From contig ONWI01000240.1 in assembly GCA_900321515.1 (NCBI GenBank), positions 1-7,988 of the forward strand: a stretch of 7,988 nt of DNA. The letters run 5' to 3'. The stretch is from an uncultured Eubacteriales bacterium (lineage in GTDB: Bacteria; Bacillota; Clostridia; Oscillospirales; Acutalibacteraceae). The notes beneath the pieces were generated by a model. It had not been told where the DNA came from. It worked only from the letters and a program-made list of their open reading frames with translations, and ran no database searches. Position 1 is the first letter of the stretch, and the number at the start of each line of letters is the position of its first letter. Position numbers and translations under genes: made by a program. Shown here one piece after another: positions 1 to 6,061 of this stretch.

Positions 1-429
1 GCATATATCCCGATCTACACCGGCGCAGAAGGCGAAGAGAACCAGGGTCTCTGCACAGGTACCGAGAACTATATGTGCGTTAACAGCCAGGCTGACGAGA
101 AAGACATCGAGGCTTCTCTCGAATTCCTGAAGTGGGTCTTCACATCCGAGAAAGGTACAGACGTTGTTGCCAACGAGATGGGCTTCCTCTCTCCCTTCAA
201 GAGAAGCAAGACTCCTAACAACTACCTTGTAAAGCTCGCTAACGATGCTCTCGCAAGCGGCAAGACTCCTGTTTCCTGGAACTTCTCCACCATTCCCTCC
301 GAGGATTGGAAGAATGGCGTTGGCGACGCTCTGGCGACTTATGCTAAGAATCCGAGCGATGACACATGGAATGGCGTTAAGGTTGCTTTCGTTGACGGTT
401 GGGCAAGCGAATATGCTAAGCTCGGCTAA
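1..429 (+). CDS. Sugar ABC transporter substrate-binding protein, C-terminal part (5' truncated)
   Basis: The reading frame is open from base 1 to a TAA at 427-429 and gives 142 residues with no start in the window, so the N-terminal lipoprotein signal and first lobe lie off the left edge. The visible part is typical of the second lobe of CUT1 (family 1) solute-binding proteins: a 'NYMCVNSQA' strand, a helix 'ASLEFLKWVFTSEKGTDVV', a 'GFLSPFK' loop and a Trp-rich C-terminus ending 'GWASEYAKLG'. Such proteins sit outside the membrane, capture an oligosaccharide or sugar and deliver it to the permeases. The two permeases directly downstream on the same strand support this. Every Phe codon here is TTC, and Lys is mostly AAG, which suggests codon selection for high expression. 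The sugar cannot be told from this fragment. Confidence 0.88.
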   Translation, partial: AYIPIYTGAEGEENQGLCTGTENYMCVNSQADEKDIEASLEFLKWVFTSEKGTDVVANEMGFLSPFKRSKTPNNYLVKLANDALASGKTPVSWNFSTIPSEDWKNGVGDALATYAKNPSDDTWNGVKVAFVDGWASEYAKLG

Positions 430-515
430 TTAAGATTTGCCAACGATAAAGACAATTAACATGTGAAATATTCATTATAAGTTACTTGTCCTGATTTAAT
501 AGTTTAAACCTTATG

Positions 516-559
516 GAAGGGTGAACGGCATTTGCTTGCCCGTTCGCCCTTCTTTGTTT
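516..559 (+). terminator. Intra-operon hairpin with T-rich tail between binding protein and permeases
   Basis: GAAGGGTGAACGG (516-528) pairs with CCGTTCGCCCTTC (540-552) over 13 positions with a single G.U wobble, closing an 11-nt loop. The T-rich tract TTTGTTT (553-559) follows. It lies 87 nt after the binding-protein stop and 57 nt before the first permease start, with no convincing promoter between. The likely role is partial termination or 3'-end protection, so that the binding protein is made in excess of the permeases, as is common in binding-protein-dependent operons. The tail is interrupted by one G, consistent with a leaky terminator. Confidence 0.75.
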
Positions 560-615
560 AAAGCAAACCGTAACTTCACGTTACACTTTCTCTCCATAAA
601 TGAAAGGGGCTCTTT

Positions 616-1473
616 ATGGAAAAAATAATGAAAAAAAATCCCGGGTATTTCTGCCTCTTCCTGCTTCCCACCCTTCTTGCCTTTATGATCGGCTTTGTTG
701 TGCCGTTCGGAATGGGCATCTACATGTCATTCTGTAAATTCAACACATTAAAGGACCTTGATTGGGTAGGATTTGAAAATTATTCCAAGATCTTCATGGC
801 AGATGAAGGAGAAATAGTCATCAATTCCTTCTGGTTCACGGCGCTTTTTGCTTTGGTTTCCACAGTTGCAATCAATGTGATCGCATTCATGGTTGCTGTA
901 CTGCTCACCAAAAACTTCGGCGGTACCAATATTTTCCGTACAATATTCTTCATGCCTAACCTTCTGGGAGGCGTTCTGTTGGGTACTATCTGGAAGATTC
1001 TGCTCAACGGCATTCTGATTTCCTTCAAGGAAACACTGACGACCAGCGGCATAAACGGCTTTATCGGTCTTTTGATCCTCATGATATGGCAGCAGGTCGG
1101 CTATATGATGATCATCTATGTCGCGGGATTGCAGGGCGTTTCCGATGACCTCAAGGAAGCTGCCAAGATTGACGGTGCGGACAGCAAACAGATACTCTTC
1201 AGGATCACTATTCCGCTTGTCATGCCGTCCATAAGCATGTGCACATTCCTCACACTGACCAACGGCTTCAAGCTGTTTGACCAGAACCTGACTTTGACCA
1301 GCGGCGGACTTCAGCACAATTCCGAAATGCTGGCCCTCAATATCTACAACACTTTCTACAGCCGCGTGGGCTGGAAGGGCGTAGGTCAGGCAAAGGCTGT
1401 GCTCTTCTTCCTGCTGGTCGGCGCAATAGCCATTGCCCAGCTCAAGATGACCCAGAGCAAGGAGGCGGACTGA
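616..1473 (+). CDS. Carbohydrate ABC transporter permease, MalF/UgpA-like
   Basis: This 285-residue integral membrane protein is one half of the transmembrane channel of a CUT1 sugar importer. Hydrophobic segments are visible at about residues 11-36, 71-97, 108-130, 146-172, around 202-218 and 258-277, the usual six. The cytoplasmic EAA loop that docks on the ATPase is clear: E181-A182-A183, D186-G187, then 'ITIPLVMP' (197-204). 'FRTIFFMPNLLGG' before TM3 is also typical of the UgpA/GanP-like group. The start at 616 has an AAAGGGG Shine-Dalgarno at 603-609, 6 nt upstream; a second ATG at 628 is less well placed. It lies downstream of the binding protein and 1 nt before the partner permease. 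No ATPase gene is adjacent, so a shared MsmX/MsmK-type ATPase elsewhere is likely. Substrate unknown. Confidence 0.93.
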   Translation: MEKIMKKNPGYFCLFLLPTLLAFMIGFVVPFGMGIYMSFCKFNTLKDLDWVGFENYSKIFMADEGEIVINSFWFTALFALVSTVAINVIAFMVAVLLTKNFGGTNIFRTIFFMPNLLGGVLLGTIWKILLNGILISFKETLTTSGINGFIGLLILMIWQQVGYMMIIYVAGLQGVSDDLKEAAKIDGADSKQILFRITIPLVMPSISMCTFLTLTNGFKLFDQNLTLTSGGLQHNSEMLALNIYNTFYSRVGWKGVGQAKAVLFFLLVGAIAIAQLKMTQSKEAD

Positions 1474-1474
1474 T

Positions 1475-2359
1475 ATGGCAGACAACAATTTAACCAACAT
1501 CAAATCGGATGATGAGATTAAGGTCAAGCGCAAGAAAAGCGATATTATCTTTACAGTTGTATTCTCCATTATCAGCATTTTCTGGGTCTATCCGCTCTTG
1601 ATGGTGCTCATCAATTCATTCAAGACCAAGCTCTCTATCGGCAGCACACCGTTCAATCTGCCTGATGAAACCACCTTTGTGGGTCTTGACAACTATGATC
1701 AGGCTGTCAACACAAAAATGGACTTCTTTTCAGCCCTGATCAACAGCCTTATTATCACGATTCTTTCTGTGGCACTGATACTGCTCTGCACTTCTATGTG
1801 CGCTTACTTTGTAATCAGGGTCAACGCCTGGTATACAAAGGCATTCTATTATCTCTGTCTTTTCTCCATGATCGTTCCTTTCCAGATGATCATGTTCCCG
1901 CTTTCCAAGGTCACTGATATGCTCGGTCTCAACTCGCCTTTCCTCATTCCGATTGTATATCTGGGATTCGGCGCGGGCACGGCGCTCTTTATGTTCACCA
2001 ACTTCCTGAAATCTGTGCCGCTTGAGATAGAAGAAGCCGCTATGATTGACGGATGCGGTCCGATAAGGACGTTCTTCAGCGTGGTGCTTCCCATCATGAA
2101 ACCCACCATCATCTCGGTCGGCATTCTGGAAACCATGTGGATCTGGAACGACTACCTCCTGCCCTATCTGGTACTCAATATCAGATACTACAAGACGGTT
2201 CCGATCGTTATTCAGTACTTCCAGGGCAGCTTCGGTCAGGTCGAGTGGGGCGCGATAATGGCGAGCATGGTTATCACCATTACGCCTATCGTCATTCTCT
2301 ACCTCTGCCTCCAGAAGCACATTGTCAAGGGCGTTCTCTCCGGTGCTGTCAAGGGTTAA
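1475..2359 (+). CDS. Carbohydrate ABC transporter permease, MalG/UgpE-like
   Basis: This 294-residue protein is the second channel subunit of the sugar importer. A cytoplasmic, charged N-terminus (residues 1-22) precedes hydrophobic segments at about 23-48, 86-114, 122-143, 154-176, 209-228 and 260-279. The EAA loop is E187-A188-A189, D192-G193 followed by 'VVLPIMKP' (203-210), the ATPase-docking motif of this family. The C-terminal 'KHIVKGVLSGAVKG' is the characteristic MalG-type tail that contacts the ATPase dimer. The start is 1 nt after the upstream TGA, and its GGAGG (1461-1465) lies inside the end of the preceding permease gene, so the two are probably translationally coupled. It is the last gene of the transport operon; the next gene is convergent. 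Confidence 0.94.
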   Translation: MADNNLTNIKSDDEIKVKRKKSDIIFTVVFSIISIFWVYPLLMVLINSFKTKLSIGSTPFNLPDETTFVGLDNYDQAVNTKMDFFSALINSLIITILSVALILLCTSMCAYFVIRVNAWYTKAFYYLCLFSMIVPFQMIMFPLSKVTDMLGLNSPFLIPIVYLGFGAGTALFMFTNFLKSVPLEIEEAAMIDGCGPIRTFFSVVLPIMKPTIISVGILETMWIWNDYLLPYLVLNIRYYKTVPIVIQYFQGSFGQVEWGAIMASMVITITPIVILYLCLQKHIVKGVLSGAVKG

Positions 2360-2402
2360 TTCTTTCATGCCCTGTCGGATGGAACCGATTATAAATTACA
2401 AC

Positions 2403-2457
2403 AAAAAATCCGCTCCTACATCTGCCTGAAATCGGCGGTGCGGGAGCGAATTTTTTT
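2403..2457. terminator. Bidirectional intrinsic terminator between convergent genes
   Basis: A6-T-CCGCTCC (2403-2416) pairs with GGAGCG-AA-T6 (2443-2456) over 14 positions with one C-A mismatch, and an inner GCC/GGC stem (2424-2426 with 2434-2436) closes the loop. On the + strand the hairpin is followed by T7 (2451-2457); on the - strand the A-run at 2403-2408 reads as T6. It lies 43 nt after the permease stop and 7 nt beyond the MBOAT stop on the other strand, so one hairpin can end both transcripts. Confidence 0.9.
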
Positions 2458-2463
2458 GTACTA

Positions 2464-3894
2464 TTAATAATTCCCGTATATGAATGGGCTGCCGCCAGTG
2501 TAAGCCAGCGCAATGAGCAGTCCGCAGAATACGAAGAAGACAACCAGATTCCAGAATTTGCTCAGGTCGAGCACGGGATATTCTGCCTTGACAAAGCTCG
2601 TGTTCAGCTTATCCTGCTTCATTTTTCCGCCGCGTGAGCGCACAATCGCGGTTGTTACTGCGATGAAATACATGGCAAGCGTCACAAACAGCCAGAAGTA
2701 TGGCTGATTAATGCCTTCCTGGAATGTAAAGAGTCGATTTATGATCAAAGCCGCGGTATGCAGCGAGGGCGCCCGGAAGAATATCCAGCAGAATGTTGTG
2801 AATATAAAGGTGGCAATTATTGAGAAGAAATTTGAAATTAAGCTGTGTTTTTTTTCGTTGCTCTTTGTCAGGGTCATCCATGCCTTGTGAACTGCAAGAG
2901 CCGAGCCGTGCAGCATTCCCCATATGATGTATGTCCAGTTGGCGCCGTGCCATATGCCTCCGATTACCATTGTAATCAGGAGATTGAGATATGTACGCGC
3001 CTTGCCCTTGCGATTGCCGCCAAGAGAAATATAGACGTATTTCATCAGCCATGTGGAGAGTGTGATGTGCCAGCGTTTCCAAAGTTCTGTGACGTTGTGG
3101 GCAAGGTATGGAAGGTTGAAGTTGACAGGCAGGTCGTAGCCAAGTATTTTTGCCGCGCCGACAGCCATGTCGGAATACCCGGAAAAGTCAAAGTATATCT
3201 GAAAGGAATAGGCTATTACCGCAAGCAGTATGGAAAAGCTGCTGAAGATCATGGGCGTTTCATAGACTTGATCGACAAATACCGAAAGTCTGTCCGCCAT
3301 AACAAGTTTTTTAAATACACCGAAGACGAATATTTGCATGCCGGGAAGAAAGGTGGACACTCCCACGTTTCGGCGCTTCATGGACTGTTCAAAGAAATCT
3401 CCGCCACGTTGTATCGGTCCCGAAGTCAGCTTGGGAAAGAAAGTTATATATGCCGCGACATCTCCGAGACCGCGCGCTTGCGTCTCTCCGCGGTGAACAT
3501 CAACAATATAACTTATTGCGCTGAACGTGTAAAATGATATCCCAATCGGGATAATTATATTCAATGCCGGACTTGAATGTCCGGTTAACTCCGCGGCAGA
3601 TTTTATAACAAAGCCCGTGTATTTGAATAATCCGAGCGACACAAGCGAGCCGATTATTCCGATATACCAGAATTTTGAGCTTTTGGCAAAATACCACGCG
3701 ATCAGCGTCACGACGATGAGCACGGCAGCGGAGGCAATATTGGCGTATGCGGCGAAAATCAGTCCCGCCGCGGTCAGCGTCCAGTTGTTGAGGCTGCGTC
3801 TGAGGCTGTCGTCAATCTTCAGCCGGTCGTAGATATACAGCAGTATGAATACTGCCGCGAGCAGACCCATGAGAACAAAGCTAATCATTGACAT
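2464..3894 (-). CDS. MBOAT-family membrane O-acyltransferase (AlgI/DltB-like)
   Basis: From the ATG at 3894 this is a 476-residue polytopic membrane protein. MBOAT proteins take an acyl group, usually acetyl, from a cytoplasmic donor and pass it across the membrane for O-acylation of an extracytoplasmic glycan or polymer. Visible motifs: 'PIGISFYTFS' (116-125), 'SGPIQRG' (158-164), 'QIYFDFSGYSD' (232-242), 'LWKRWHITLSTWL' (271-283), 'SLGGNRKG' (290-297) and 'GGIWHGANW' (312-320), with His316 as the expected catalytic His and His276 in the other conserved motif. Length matches the AlgI family (about 460-520). The start is set by GGAGG at 3904-3908, 9 nt upstream; another ATG at 3888 is possible. 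The frame stays open upstream to a TTG at 3939, but that would add a Lys/Arg run and lacks a ribosome site. It overlaps the end of the SGNH gene by 14 bp, suggesting coupling. The acylated target is unknown. Confidence 0.93.
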   Translation of the reverse strand: MSMISFVLMGLLAAVFILLYIYDRLKIDDSLRRSLNNWTLTAAGLIFAAYANIASAAVLIVVTLIAWYFAKSSKFWYIGIIGSLVSLGLFKYTGFVIKSAAELTGHSSPALNIIIPIGISFYTFSAISYIVDVHRGETQARGLGDVAAYITFFPKLTSGPIQRGGDFFEQSMKRRNVGVSTFLPGMQIFVFGVFKKLVMADRLSVFVDQVYETPMIFSSFSILLAVIAYSFQIYFDFSGYSDMAVGAAKILGYDLPVNFNLPYLAHNVTELWKRWHITLSTWLMKYVYISLGGNRKGKARTYLNLLITMVIGGIWHGANWTYIIWGMLHGSALAVHKAWMTLTKSNEKKHSLISNFFSIIATFIFTTFCWIFFRAPSLHTAALIINRLFTFQEGINQPYFWLFVTLAMYFIAVTTAIVRSRGGKMKQDKLNTSFVKAEYPVLDLSKFWNLVVFFVFCGLLIALAYTGGSPFIYGNY

Positions 3895-4963
3895 CAGCCG
3901 CCGCCTCCTTTTTTTCTTTTTCCCGGATGAATCTGACAAGTACTTCGGCGGAAGCGCGATGGCCGTAGGAGTTCAGATGTCCGGCACCCAGTTTGCCTGT
4001 GCAGAATCCGTGGGCAACGTGGTGATCTCTGTAAAACATCCTGGTAAACTCTTCCGACGCGTCAACAAAGTCAATGTGGTGTTTTTCGGCAGCTCCGGCG
4101 AATGCTTCGTAAGCCTCGCCGCGTTCAAAGAGAATGTGACCCTCACTGTCGAAGGATTCCGTGGGGTGATAAAATACAATCAGCTCCACGCCGGTATCTT
4201 TTTCTATGCTGCTGAGGTACTCAAACAGCGTGTCGTATGCCGGCAGATCGGATTCGGAGACATCAGACGGATAGTTTTCCTCGTCGAGAGAGAATGCGCT
4301 TCTTTTGCGATCCTCAGGATTTTTGAAAAGATCGAAGAAGCCCACCTTGCGCTGATGATCAATGATGCGAAGTCCCGGTACGTCGTTTACAAACTTCATT
4401 ATCGGATTCAGATGGCTTGTCGCAAAGTCTACCTTATGCTCCATCACCTCATTCACGTCATTCTGTGTGACATTTACAAAATACGCTTCCAGAATAACAT
4501 ATTTCACCGAATCCCTGTAAAGCTCGATGTTGCGTGGGAGATACTGGCAGATTTTAAAGAAGGTATGTCCGGAAATCCCCATGTTGTAGACGGTATGTTC
4601 GCCATCAAAGAGATCGCACATCACGGCTGCCATTGCGTCGTTCTGAGGAATATACTGCGCCTCCATATGGGAGGATCCGAGCAGCAGAATGTCCGGGTGT
4701 TCAATGACCGTTGGATTATTGTAGCCGTTGCCGTCGTATTTGCCCCAGCCTATGCCTTCTGTTGCCCTGAACCACACGGAACCGGCTGGCCATATGTAAT
4801 CCGTGTTGCCGTTTGGATTTTCAATGTGTACCGGTATGAACGAATAGGCGCACATCAGCACCGACAGAATAACAATTGCAGTTGCGCCGGCTCCTGCAAT
4901 TTTGAACGCAGCTATTGTCCATCCGCCCAGTCGCGCGGAGATGAATGGTTTGCTTTGCCGCAT
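3881..4963 (-). CDS. SGNH-like membrane-anchored protein, probable partner of the MBOAT acyltransferase
   Basis: This 360-residue protein has a single N-terminal membrane segment (about residues 23-43) and then a large, probably extracytoplasmic, domain. The domain resembles SGNH/GDSL hydrolases and AlgJ/AlgX/DltD-type partners: 'DILLLGSSHMEAQ' (91-103) with Ser97 at the nucleophile position, 'VYNMGISGHT' (125-134) resembling the block II Gly, 'YVILEAYF' (155-162) near the block III position, 'LIVFYHPTES' (261-270), and 'GHLNSYGH' (328-335) carrying the candidate catalytic His. The usual Asp three residues before that His is absent (Gly326). Start: ATG 4963 with AAGGAGGAG at 4972-4980. It overlaps the MBOAT gene at its 3' end, so the pair likely handles acyl transfer to an exported glycan; an esterase role is also possible. 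The assignment rests on motifs, not on close recognition. Confidence 0.7.
   Translation of the reverse strand: MRQSKPFISARLGGWTIAAFKIAGAGATAIVILSVLMCAYSFIPVHIENPNGNTDYIWPAGSVWFRATEGIGWGKYDGNGYNNPTVIEHPDILLLGSSHMEAQYIPQNDAMAAVMCDLFDGEHTVYNMGISGHTFFKICQYLPRNIELYRDSVKYVILEAYFVNVTQNDVNEVMEHKVDFATSHLNPIMKFVNDVPGLRIIDHQRKVGFFDLFKNPEDRKRSAFSLDEENYPSDVSESDLPAYDTLFEYLSSIEKDTGVELIVFYHPTESFDSEGHILFERGEAYEAFAGAAEKHHIDFVDASEEFTRMFYRDHHVAHGFCTGKLGAGHLNSYGHRASAEVLVRFIREKEKKEAAADVND
3904..3910 (-). promoter_or_regulatory. Ribosome binding site that fixes the MBOAT start
   Basis: On the - strand the sequence reads AAGGAGG, followed by 9 nt and then ATG at 3894 (and a second ATG at 3888). It lies within the last codons of the upstream SGNH gene, so ribosomes finishing that gene are released next to it. 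It is the reason for preferring 3894 over the longer TTG start at 3939. Confidence 0.8.
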
Positions 4964-5007
4964 GTGGCTTTCTCCTCCTTTGGTGGGATTATCTCATTCC
5001 GTAGTTT

Positions 5008-5035
5008 AGTGTAACATAAACCCGCCGCCAATCAA
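5008..5035 (-). promoter_or_regulatory. Possible promoter for the SGNH-MBOAT pair
   Basis: On the - strand TTGATT (5030-5035), a 16-nt spacer and TACACT (5008-5013) resemble a SigA-type promoter. It lies in the 81-nt gap between folK and the SGNH gene and would give a leader of about 38 nt. No terminator follows folK, so read-through from the folB-folK transcript is equally possible. Confidence 0.4.
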
Positions 5036-5044
5036 TGGGAAAAA

Positions 5045-5545
5045 TTACAGCTCGTACATTAAATCGTCCGGCAGGTACAATGCTGCCTGCTGATCGGCAA
5101 CCTCGTCGAGCCTGTCGGAAAAGCGAAGACCTAAGGCGTTGCCGTCCGGGTACAGGTCGCACAGAGGATACAACACGAATGCCCTCCGCAGAATGCCGGG
5201 GTGGGGGAGAGTAAGCTCATCGGAGACAATGCTTACTCCTTCATAGACTAACAGGTCAATGTCAACCGTTCGGGGGGATTTATATCCCGGACGCGTTCTT
5301 CCCAGTGCCGATTCTATGCCTAAACACGCGCCGAGAAGAGCGTTAGGAGAGAGTGTGGTGCTGATTTCGATGGCGCAGTTGAGATAGTCCGGCTGCGGAG
5401 TGTCCACCTCTACTGCTTCGGTTAGATAATATCGCGATACACGCAGCAGGCGGGTTCCGCAGAGATTGGAAATTGCGGCAGCTGCCGCGCGGATATTCCG
5501 GCAGGGATCGCCTATATTGCCTCCGAGTCCGAGTATTGCTTTCAT
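5045..5545 (-). CDS. folK: 2-amino-4-hydroxy-6-hydroxymethyldihydropteridine pyrophosphokinase (HPPK)
   Basis: FolK transfers pyrophosphate from ATP to 6-hydroxymethyl-7,8-dihydropterin, the step before FolP in folate synthesis; it is cytosolic. The 166-residue protein has the family's usual length and signatures: 'GLGGNIGD' (6-13), 'DYLNCAIE' (53-60), 'ESALGRTR' (78-85), 'PRTVDIDLL' (91-99) with the Mg2+-binding Asp95 and Asp97, 'LTLPHP' (111-116) with His115, and Arg120/121 before 'AFVLYPL'. The start codon overlaps the folB stop in an ATGA, so the two are translationally coupled; a GAGAGG lies 7 nt upstream inside folB. No folP, folE or folC is present in the window. Confidence 0.96.
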   Translation of the reverse strand: MKAILGLGGNIGDPCRNIRAAAAAISNLCGTRLLRVSRYYLTEAVEVDTPQPDYLNCAIEISTTLSPNALLGACLGIESALGRTRPGYKSPRTVDIDLLVYEGVSIVSDELTLPHPGILRRAFVLYPLCDLYPDGNALGLRFSDRLDEVADQQAALYLPDDLMYEL

Positions 5546-5916
5546 ATCATATCCTCTCTTCTCCTGATGATGGTTACGGCGGCATATTCAATGTCGCATT
5601 TTACTGGGGCGTGCGGCTTTTTTATCTGCAACCTCACTTCCCTTACCTTGTCGAAACGCGCAAGGATGGCGTCACATACAGCCTGCGCCGCACGTTCGAT
5701 CAGGTTAAATGATTTTTCAGTCATTACCTTGAATGCGCAGTTGCACACATCGTCATAATTTACCGTGTCCTCCACATTGTCGGAAAGACAGGGCAAAAGA
5801 TAATCTCCGAACAGTTCAATGTCCAGATAGAAATACTGCCCCTTTTGCTTTTCCTCGGGCAGAACGCCGTGATAAGCGTAGATCTTCAGATTTTTTATCG
5901 AAATGCAATCCTGCAT
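5542..5916 (-). CDS. folB: Dihydroneopterin aldolase
   Basis: FolB cleaves 7,8-dihydroneopterin to 6-hydroxymethyl-7,8-dihydropterin and glycolaldehyde, supplying the substrate of the next gene, folK. The 124-residue length is normal for this octameric cytosolic enzyme. Visible features: 'YAYHGVLPEEKQKGQYFYLD' (13-32) with the Glu21/Glu22 pair, 'DTVNYDDV' (50-57) with the active-site Tyr53, 'NLIERAA' (71-77) with the pterin-binding Glu74, and 'IKKPHAPV' (98-105) with catalytic Lys100. The ATG at 5916 has only a distant AAAGGAAG (core 14 nt upstream) or a weak GAACGGA, so initiation may be modest. The leader contains the hairpin at 5942-5981. It overlaps folK by 4 bp. Confidence 0.95.
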   Translation of the reverse strand: MQDCISIKNLKIYAYHGVLPEEKQKGQYFYLDIELFGDYLLPCLSDNVEDTVNYDDVCNCAFKVMTEKSFNLIERAAQAVCDAILARFDKVREVRLQIKKPHAPVKCDIEYAAVTIIRRREDMI

Positions 5917-5941
5917 TTTTTCCGTTCTCTTCCTTTCTGCT

Positions 5942-5981
5942 AAAAAAATAACTGCTCGTTGAGCCGGGCAGTTATTTTTTT
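5942..5981. terminator. Strong hairpin with A/T tails: galE terminator lying in the folB leader
   Basis: A7-TAACTGCTCG (5942-5958) pairs with CGGGCAGTTA-T7 (5965-5981) over 17 positions with one G.U wobble and a 6-nt loop. On the - strand it is a classical intrinsic terminator: it follows the galE stop by 80 nt and ends in T7. It also works in the + direction on paper. It lies only 25 nt upstream of the folB start and downstream of the likely folB promoter, so it may also act as an attenuator or as a 5' protective hairpin of the folB-folK mRNA. Confidence 0.85.
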
Positions 5982-5984
5982 ATG

Positions 5985-6014
5985 ATTATAAACAGGATTG
6001 ATATGCAGAATCAA
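5985..6014 (-). promoter_or_regulatory. Probable folB-folK promoter
   Basis: On the - strand TTGATT (6009-6014), an 18-nt spacer and a consensus TATAAT (5985-5990) form a good SigA-type promoter in the gap between galE and folB. The predicted start, 6-8 nt further on, falls at about 5977-5979, inside the A7 run that forms the base of the terminator-type hairpin. It is the only plausible promoter seen close to folB; the alternative is read-through from galE. Confidence 0.6.
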
Positions 6015-6061
6015 CTGCAAAGATGGCGAAACCGAACATCAGTTAATCCTTTCCGCCGTCA

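Noticed and set aside
570..584. Inverted repeat GTAAC-N5-GTTAC before the first permease
   Set aside because: The arms are only 5 bp, it lacks a T-tract and there is no convincing promoter near it, so chance is the best explanation.
748..1578. A 276-codon - strand open frame across the permease genes
   Set aside because: It is antisense to two clear ABC permeases, and its translation is low-complexity and charged, as expected for the complement of membrane-protein codons.
1730..2368. A 212-codon - strand open frame within the second permease
   Set aside because: Antisense shadow of a well-supported gene; its His/Arg/Glu-rich product matches no family I know.
2845..3537. A 230-codon + strand open frame within the MBOAT gene
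   Set aside because: Antisense to the MBOAT gene, whose conserved motifs run through this entire stretch.
3895..3939. TTG start of the MBOAT gene giving 15 extra Lys/Arg-rich residues
   Set aside because: No ribosome site precedes it, and the extra residues are just the other-frame reading of the SGNH C-terminus. GGAGG is correctly spaced only for 3894/3888.
3845..5014. A long + strand open frame (389 codons) opposite the SGNH gene
   Set aside because: It is antisense to a gene with a good ribosome site, recognisable motifs and an operon partner. It has no ribosome site, and its product shows no recognisable domain.
5917..5981. Tetrahydrofolate riboswitch in the folB leader
   Set aside because: The leader is too short and consists of a single terminator-type hairpin with none of the multi-helix conserved core.
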